Origin: Nevskiaceae bacterium
GTDB lineage: Bacteria > Pseudomonadota > Gammaproteobacteria > Nevskiales > Nevskiaceae
Length of the DNA stretch: 64,000 nt
NCBI GenBank assembly: GCA_004298465.1
Contig: SCRT01000014.1
Coordinates: 1-64,000, forward strand
Reading direction: 5' to 3'
Part shown: piece by piece, positions 59,058 to 64,000 of the stretch
How the letters are laid out: every line of letters begins with the position of its first letter
Position numbering within the stretch: position 1 is the stretch's first letter
Position numbers and translations under genes: made by a program
Notes under the pieces: model-generated
The model's database searches: none
What the model was told of the DNA's origin: nothing
Seen by the model: only the letters and a program-made list of their open reading frames with translations

Positions 59058-60140
59058 ATGAAACGTCGTTCTGGTCGCATTGCACGTAACTTGCTCTTGG
59101 GAACAGGAATTGCTGCCGTGCCGGTATTGGCGATGGCGGGCACAGGGCCGTATCTCGGGCTTGAGGCGGGAGGCAACTGGGTAGGCCCGGAGCTTTACTA
59201 CAACCAGGGAGCCGCACCCACCAAGTTTCAGAAAGATGTATTTGGATGGGCTGCAGGCGTCACGGGCGGCTACAAGTTCGAGAACGGGTTGCGTCCTGAA
59301 ATCGAATTGATCTTCCGCACAAATGCGCTGCGCAACGGACTGGGGCGCAGTAATGCGCCGTCCGGCATGGCGAACCTGTGGTATGACTTTTCGCTACCCA
59401 TGGTCTCGAAGCTGCATCCCTATATCGGTGGTGGTGTGGGCTTCGGTCGCATCAATCCGATCCTCTCCTCGACGCTGTCGCCGAACTCCTATCGTTCCGT
59501 CTTCCTGTATCAGGGTGGTGCGGGGGTCAGCTACGACTTTACCGATCATCTGACCGGTGACATCGGCTGGCGCTGGATTCAATCCGGCATGAAGTCGGCA
59601 ACGGCATTCGGCGGCGGCAACACGGATCTGCGCGTTGGGCGCTATCGCGCGAATACCGCGCTGGTCAGCCTGCGCTACTTCTTCGGCGGCAATTCCGCCC
59701 CAGCTCCGGTTCCGCCGGCTCCGGTCGCGGAAGCAGCACCGGCTCCGGCGCCTGCCCAGCAGACCAAGGAGGATCCGAACCGCAAGTACGAGAATATCAA
59801 TTTCGCGTTCGACAAGTCCGACCTGACGACTTACGCGAAAGCGAGCCTCGATGGCGACGCACAGACCATCAACACGCTGGCCGGGCAGTATCCGGACCTG
59901 CAAGTTGACGTGGCCGGCCATACCGACTGGATCGGAACCAGCGCCTACAACCAGGCCCTGTCGGAGCGGCGTGCCAACACGGTACGCGAGTACCTGGAAT
60001 CCAAGGGTGTGGACAGCAGCCGTATCCATACCTTCGCCTATGGTGAGACACGCCCGATCGCGCCGAACACCACGGCTGAAGGGCGTGCGCAGAACCGTCG
60101 GTCGGAAGTCAGGACGCATTCGGCTTCAGTCACGAAATGA
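59058..60140 (+). CDS. OmpA-family outer-membrane protein
   Basis: A 360-residue protein: signal peptide (ending A-M-A), an eight-strand OmpA-like barrel (about residues 28-212, ending L-V-S-L-R-Y-F-F-G), a Pro/Ala linker (about 213-240) and an OmpA C-terminal domain (about 245-355). The last binds peptidoglycan through A-G-H-T-D-W-I-G and N-Q-A-L-S-E-R-R-A-N-T-V. It links outer membrane and cell wall. The 270-base gap upstream contains an AT-rich stretch near 58,940-58,965 likely to hold its promoter. Confidence 0.93.
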   Translation: MKRRSGRIARNLLLGTGIAAVPVLAMAGTGPYLGLEAGGNWVGPELYYNQGAAPTKFQKDVFGWAAGVTGGYKFENGLRPEIELIFRTNALRNGLGRSNAPSGMANLWYDFSLPMVSKLHPYIGGGVGFGRINPILSSTLSPNSYRSVFLYQGGAGVSYDFTDHLTGDIGWRWIQSGMKSATAFGGGNTDLRVGRYRANTALVSLRYFFGGNSAPAPVPPAPVAEAAPAPAPAQQTKEDPNRKYENINFAFDKSDLTTYAKASLDGDAQTINTLAGQYPDLQVDVAGHTDWIGTSAYNQALSERRANTVREYLESKGVDSSRIHTFAYGETRPIAPNTTAEGRAQNRRSEVRTHSASVTK

Positions 60141-60164
60141 CGCGCTGATTCAATGAGGTCCAGG

Positions 60165-60195
60165 AACCCCTGCCGGTCATCGCCGGCAGGGGTTT
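60165..60195. terminator. Terminator after the OmpA-family gene
   Basis: AACCCCTGCCGG and CCGGCAGGGGTT form a 12-base-pair stem with a six-base loop, followed by TCGTGTTT on the plus strand. It may also serve the convergent gene at 60222. Confidence 0.85.
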
Positions 60196-60221
60196 CGTGT
60201 TTTCTGCGGCAGCTGCAAGCG

Positions 60222-61016
60222 CTACGAAGTGGGCGTCGATGGGAAGGACGTTGCAGCGTCGGGCGCATTGTTTGCGCGCACGGCTTCCTTGAGCTGACGG
60301 ATATTGCCGCTGAGGATGTCGGCGATGAGGGAATCGGTGCGCGGATCGTCAAGGATGTTGCGCGTGATGTCGATGATGCTGTCCATGACGCCATCCACCA
60401 CGCTGCGATAAAAGGGTAGCCGCGTCAGTGGCCCGGTGCGCGGGTCGGTGCGGAGTTTCTCAAAAACCATCTGCCGAAGCTCAGCTTCGTTGTGCTCGAG
60501 TGCGTTGACGATGTTCTTGGTGTAGGTGCCCTTGTGCAGAACGTCCGCAACCTGGTCCATGACGGCGATGGTGACCGTATCGCTGATCGCCGCGACCAGC
60601 GTCTGGCGAAAGCGGTTCACGATCCGGTACGTGAATTCCTCGCCGATGGCGCGGTCGGCGGCGATCCCGAAACGTGACAACAGCACGATGATCCGCACGA
60701 CGCGCAGCAGCCGCAGGCCGCGCAGGGCCGGGTTCGATATCGGGATCATGCCAAGGATGTCGTACCAGTTGCGCAGCAGAAAGCTCCGTTGCCAGCCTGC
60801 CCGCATCCAGCGGTACAGGAATTCGACGAGGAATACCGCGCAGATGGAGTTGTCGGCTAGCGTGATCCGCTGCCGCGTGGCGATGTCTGGAACGGACAAG
60901 CCCTCCCACACCAGAAGTGCAATCGAGACGACCGCGAGCAGCAGCATGAGCCAGTCGAGGGCCGAAGGCCGCGTTGCAGAAGAAGAAACGAGACGTTGGG
61001 GATTCGACGTCGACAT
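60222..61016 (-). CDS. Voltage-sensor-like ion transporter protein without a pore domain
   Basis: A 264-residue protein. About four membrane helices lie in residues 15-130 and include an S4-like charged helix, L-R-G-L-R-L-L-R-V-V-R-I-I-V-L-L-S-R-F, with Arg at every third position. No S5-pore loop-S6 follows; instead there are about 130 soluble helical residues. It resembles voltage-sensor domains of the ion-transport family. It might be a proton-permeant sensor or a regulatory protein. ATG 61016 was chosen as the first start with a normal N-terminus. Confidence 0.78.
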   Translation of the reverse strand: MSTSNPQRLVSSSATRPSALDWLMLLLAVVSIALLVWEGLSVPDIATRQRITLADNSICAVFLVEFLYRWMRAGWQRSFLLRNWYDILGMIPISNPALRGLRLLRVVRIIVLLSRFGIAADRAIGEEFTYRIVNRFRQTLVAAISDTVTIAVMDQVADVLHKGTYTKNIVNALEHNEAELRQMVFEKLRTDPRTGPLTRLPFYRSVVDGVMDSIIDITRNILDDPRTDSLIADILSGNIRQLKEAVRANNAPDAATSFPSTPTS

Positions 61017-61251
61017 GGGTGGGGTTCCTGGACAGTGTCGTGTTCCGCCCGGAAGCGGAATCCACGCGGCGGGCAAGCGTAGTACATGCCATTACCGGTA
61101 TGTATATAAGACGATGTAATTTGCATTGGTAGTCCAGATGCCGGGCGCGTACCTTCGAAACTTGGACAAAGGTGCAGCTGAGGTCATTGCGTTTCGGGTT
61201 GCTATCGAGACCGAAAGGACGCGGCGGAAACTTTCCCGTGGAGGGCAAGCG

Positions 61252-61848
61252 ATGAAAATGATGAAAACCGGCCGCGTGCATGCGGCTGCTGTAGTGGCCG
61301 CGGTACTGGGCATCCTGGTTGCTGCGGTGCCGGGCTACGCCGCTGAACCTTCTTCCTGGCCGCCCGCCACAGGGTTCTGGACAACGCCGACGATCCATGA
61401 CGCGGGGCGCATTCATTACAGTCACGACTTCGCCTACCAGCCCGACCCGAAGGCGACGTACAAGATCGTGTTCGGGTTGACGAAGATGGGGGCGCACCCG
61501 GACCAGGTGAGCCCTTCGATCGAACACCTCGCACGGGCCGTGAACCTGTATGTCAAGGCCGGTGTGCCGCTGGATCACCTGAAGTTCGTGGCGGTCGCCT
61601 ACGGGCCGGGCACGGCGGTCGTGGTGGATGACGCGCACTACAAGGCGAAGTTCGGCGTGGACAACCCGAACCTGCCGGTGATTGCACAGTTGCGCAAGGC
61701 GGGCGTGGATGTCGCGGTATGCGCCCAGGCGATGGCCGAACACCATTTCAAATACGAATGGCTGGACAAGAACGTGACGCTGGCGTTGTCCGGGCTGAGC
61801 ACGCTCGCGAATCTGCAATTGAAGGGCTATGCCGTGCTAATTTTTTGA
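61252..61848 (+). CDS. Exported DsrE-family protein
   Basis: A 198-residue protein with a signal peptide (about residues 1-31, ending G-Y-A-A) and a DsrE-like fold: Y-K-I-V-F-G-L-T, H-L-A-R-A-V-N-L-Y, and L-R-K-A-G-V-D-V-A-V-C-A-Q-A-M (with the typical conserved Cys). DsrE relatives move sulfur or bind small ligands; this one is periplasmic. ATG 61252 follows a GGAGG site. Confidence 0.85.
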   Translation: MKMMKTGRVHAAAVVAAVLGILVAAVPGYAAEPSSWPPATGFWTTPTIHDAGRIHYSHDFAYQPDPKATYKIVFGLTKMGAHPDQVSPSIEHLARAVNLYVKAGVPLDHLKFVAVAYGPGTAVVVDDAHYKAKFGVDNPNLPVIAQLRKAGVDVAVCAQAMAEHHFKYEWLDKNVTLALSGLSTLANLQLKGYAVLIF

Positions 61849-61925
61849 CCGGCAGCTGTCCATGCGATGAGGGATGGGTGGGCAGGACCGTATGTTTGCA
61901 GGTGAGCGGGCCCTGGGGGTGACAC

Positions 61926-63302
61926 GTGTCGAAGGGGATGAAGATGAGCAACGGAAAGAAGCTTGCGATGGGCTCGGCGGCCGCCGTGATCCTGACGGTA
62001 GCGGGTATATGCCCGGCATCGGCGGCGAATTGGTTCGAGCTGCAGAACAATGAGGCCCCCGATGCGAAAGCCTTGCGGGTATGGGGCTTCCTGCAGCCGA
62101 CGTACGAGGCGAATTTCGCGGACAGGGTATCCGGGGCTGCGAACCCGGCGTTCAATGGCCAGCGCCCGGTATTCGATCTCGTAGCGCCGGATCAGGAGAG
62201 TTCGTCCAGCTTCGAGCTTAAGCGCGCACGTATCGGCGTGCGCGGCCTCATGCCGAAGACGGATGGCAAAATCAACTATTTCGTTCTGGCGGAATTTGCC
62301 CACAATGGCATCACGAAGCACGCAAGCGCGGTCGAATTGTCGGATGCTTCCGCGACGCTGAACTACATTCCCGGAGCCCGCATTCGCTTCGGCCAGTTCA
62401 AGTACCCCGGACCGGAGGAAGGTTTTCAGGCTTTCCCGCTCGTCGATCCGTTCATTGAATTCACGACCGTGACGAACCAGCTCATCATGGGGCGCAGCTT
62501 CAATCTTCCCCCCGGCGGGACAGCGACCGCAGCGGGTGCGACGAAGGTGCAGGCGAATGGCGGCGTGGACGCATTCCGTGACGTCGGCGTCGAGGTCTAC
62601 GACTGGCGCGACTGGGGCCCGTGGGAAGCCGCCTACGGCGTCATGCTGGGCAATGGCCACACGATCAACCAGCAGGATGACAACAGCAACAAGCAATGGT
62701 CGGCGCGCTTGCAGGGCAGCTACGTGTTTGGCGGCAAGGGCGCGTACCGGCAGGATGTGACGACCTGGATCTGGTATCAGACAGGCAAGCAGACCTTTGG
62801 CAGCGTGGACTACACCCGGCGGCGTGAAGGGATCGGGGCGACCCTGAATTACCAGCCGTTTCGCATCAGCATGGCTTATCTGCGCGGTACCGGCGTGATC
62901 TTCAACGGCGTCAATCCACCTTTCAACATCGACACCATTGTCTCGAGTTCCACGGTGGCGCTGGGTAGCGAGAACAAGGCGCGCGGCTGGTACGTGGCAG
63001 GCGAATACATGCTGCCGGAATTGCTGGATATCCCGCAGTTCAAGCAGGTGGCGATCGAGTTGCGCTATGACGCCTATGACCGCCTGCCGAACGATCCGGC
63101 TGCGGAACGGCGCTTTCATACCTGGACGGTGGGCGCGCAATATTCGTTCACACCCACGGTGAAACTTCGGGTCAACTACCTCGTCCAGAGCCTGAAAGTT
63201 GGCAATGCCGATCTGTTGCCAGCCCCACAACGCCAAAATGCGCAGGCGATTACCGATGCGATAGGCAATATGCTCGGCGTACAGGTTCTGGTCTGGTTCT
63301 AG
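61926..63302 (+). CDS. Phosphate-selective porin O/P-type porin
   Basis: A 458-residue outer-membrane barrel protein with signal peptide (ending A-S-A). It has the O/P-porin pattern F-E-L-K-R-A-R-I-G-V-R-G, G-K-I-N-Y-F-V-L-A-E-F-A, R-I-R-F-G-Q-F-K-Y-P and a terminal aromatic residue (L-V-W-F) for barrel insertion. Substrate, phosphate or other anions, is not certain. The start is GTG 61926; an ATG at 61941 or 61947 could be used instead. Confidence 0.9.
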   Translation: MSKGMKMSNGKKLAMGSAAAVILTVAGICPASAANWFELQNNEAPDAKALRVWGFLQPTYEANFADRVSGAANPAFNGQRPVFDLVAPDQESSSSFELKRARIGVRGLMPKTDGKINYFVLAEFAHNGITKHASAVELSDASATLNYIPGARIRFGQFKYPGPEEGFQAFPLVDPFIEFTTVTNQLIMGRSFNLPPGGTATAAGATKVQANGGVDAFRDVGVEVYDWRDWGPWEAAYGVMLGNGHTINQQDDNSNKQWSARLQGSYVFGGKGAYRQDVTTWIWYQTGKQTFGSVDYTRRREGIGATLNYQPFRISMAYLRGTGVIFNGVNPPFNIDTIVSSSTVALGSENKARGWYVAGEYMLPELLDIPQFKQVAIELRYDAYDRLPNDPAAERRFHTWTVGAQYSFTPTVKLRVNYLVQSLKVGNADLLPAPQRQNAQAITDAIGNMLGVQVLVWF

Positions 63303-63325
63303 TGGGCTCATTGAAGCGCAGGGGA

Positions 63326-64000
63326 ATGTTCGTGCAGGGCCGGATGCTCCGGGATGCCGGAATCGGCGCTGTGCTGGTGGTGGCGGTGGGGGCGGCTGCA
63401 ACGGTGTACGCGAGCCCGGTGCAGGTGCCTGCCTACGTGACCGCCGCCATGAACGACCCGGCGCGCGCGGCAGATCACGTCAATGACGAGCGGCGTCGGA
63501 TGGCCGACGTGCTGGTGTTGACGGGCATCAAGCCGGGCGACAGCGTGCTGGAGCTGGTTCCCGGCGGTGGCTACTGGACTCGCGCATTCAGTGGGATTGT
63601 CGGTGCCACGGGCCGTGTCTACACGATGTGGCCGGAGCGGATGCAGAATTTCGCGCCTGTGCATGCGTTGCTCACGAAAAGCTTGCACAACTGGCGACGG
63701 CTTGCATTGACGCCGCATTATGCGAACGTCACGCCGATGGTTCAGCCGGCCGCAGAACCCTGGGTTCCCCACGCCGTGGATGTCGTGTTCACGGCTGACA
63801 ATTACCACGACCTGCATCAGCCCTACATGGGGCCGCTGGACATGCTGGCATTCGACAAGCGCATCTACGCGGCGCTGAAGCCGGGCGGCGTGTACGTCAT
63901 TGTCGACCACGAAGCTGCAGTGGGCAGCAACGAGATGATCGACGTCAACTTCCTGCACCGCATCGATCCGGCACTCGTCAGGCGTGAAGTTGAGTCCGCC
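63326..64000 (+). CDS. Exported methyltransferase-like protein (partial, 3' end outside window)
   Basis: The frame runs from ATG 63326 (AGGGG site) to the end of the window: 225 residues. An N-terminal signal-like helix (about residues 9-32, ending V-Y-A-S) precedes a class I methyltransferase-like fold with V-L-E-L-V-P-G-G-G-Y-W-T near residue 80 and A-L-K-P-G-G-V-Y-V-I-V-D-H near 190. The family is known from several Proteobacteria, but an exported protein would not meet SAM in the periplasm, so the activity is unclear. Confidence 0.82.
   Translation, partial: MFVQGRMLRDAGIGAVLVVAVGAAATVYASPVQVPAYVTAAMNDPARAADHVNDERRRMADVLVLTGIKPGDSVLELVPGGGYWTRAFSGIVGATGRVYTMWPERMQNFAPVHALLTKSLHNWRRLALTPHYANVTPMVQPAAEPWVPHAVDVVFTADNYHDLHQPYMGPLDMLAFDKRIYAALKPGGVYVIVDHEAAVGSNEMIDVNFLHRIDPALVRREVESA

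Noticed and set aside
1-64000. CRISPR array
   Set aside because: No regularly spaced direct repeats were seen anywhere in the window.

Overview
The window is high-GC chromosomal DNA from a Gammaproteobacterium. Xanthomonadales or a neighbouring order is my best guess. The support is ssrS (6S RNA) between zapA and fau, rplY-pth-ychF, proC-yggT, metX with metW, and GTRGGA-type REP sequences; the exact lineage cannot be fixed from sequence alone. It splits into an accessory left part (about 1-25,400) and an ordinary housekeeping right part (about 25,430-64,000).

Positions 1-21,940 hold one unbroken plus-strand run of about 27 genes, mostly overlapping by 1-4 bases or separated by a few bases, ending in a strong hairpin terminator. 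It encodes a complete flagellar-type type III export gate (FliP, FliQ, FliR, FlhB, FlhA, FliO-like), the ATPase complex (FliH, FliI, FliJ), MS ring (FliF), rod (FliE, FlgB, FlgC, FlgF, FlgG), P and L rings (FlgI, FlgH, FlgA), hook (FlgD, FlgE, a FliK candidate), a FliN, and a FliA-like sigma factor followed by a small ORF that may be its anti-sigma partner. The gene order is unusual. The rotor/switch parts are strongly reduced: a 175-residue FliG-like protein with no torque domain, a FliM-like protein with only the C-terminal SpoA domain recognisable, and a FliF with a very short cytoplasmic tail. No flagellin, cap, hook-filament junction, stator or chemotaxis gene is visible in the window, although some could lie upstream of base 1. 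The set looks like a rod-and-hook type III secretion machine that may not rotate; this is the best candidate for an undescribed system here.

Positions 21,979-25,400 look like the edge of a mobile island: a minus-strand AAA+ ATPase, a frameshifted and truncated IS3-family remnant, and a tyrosine integrase whose start region carries four copies of a GGATACAAA motif in mirrored orientation. The integrase lies immediately beyond the 3' end of yicC, so the flagellar cluster may have arrived on an element integrated there (inference).

Positions 25,429-64,000 are core-like. Region by region: yicC; a secreted glutaminyl cyclase; a methyltransferase; a dienelactone hydrolase; a SAM-cycle cluster (metK, a broken four-helix-bundle gene, ahcY, an MBL hydrolase, metF); a glycosyltransferase; two peptidyl-prolyl isomerases; plsB; a cNMP-domain patatin phospholipase; a YihY protein; rplY-pth-ychF; a membrane-anchored Mrr-like nuclease; tRNA-Met; an outer-membrane protein and a TerB-like protein; a fused MetX-MetW; yggT-proC; ilvA with an EAL protein; an EVE protein, fau, 6S RNA, zapA and a ZapB-like gene; a DegQ-type protease; SohB; an OmpA-like protein; a pore-less voltage-sensor protein; a DsrE protein; an OprO/P-type porin; and the start of an exported methyltransferase-like protein. 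Points worth attention are the MetX-MetW fusion, the 6S RNA 3' end running into the fau reading frame, a nonsense-interrupted gene overlapping ahcY, and a long hairpin element at the start of the cyclase gene.
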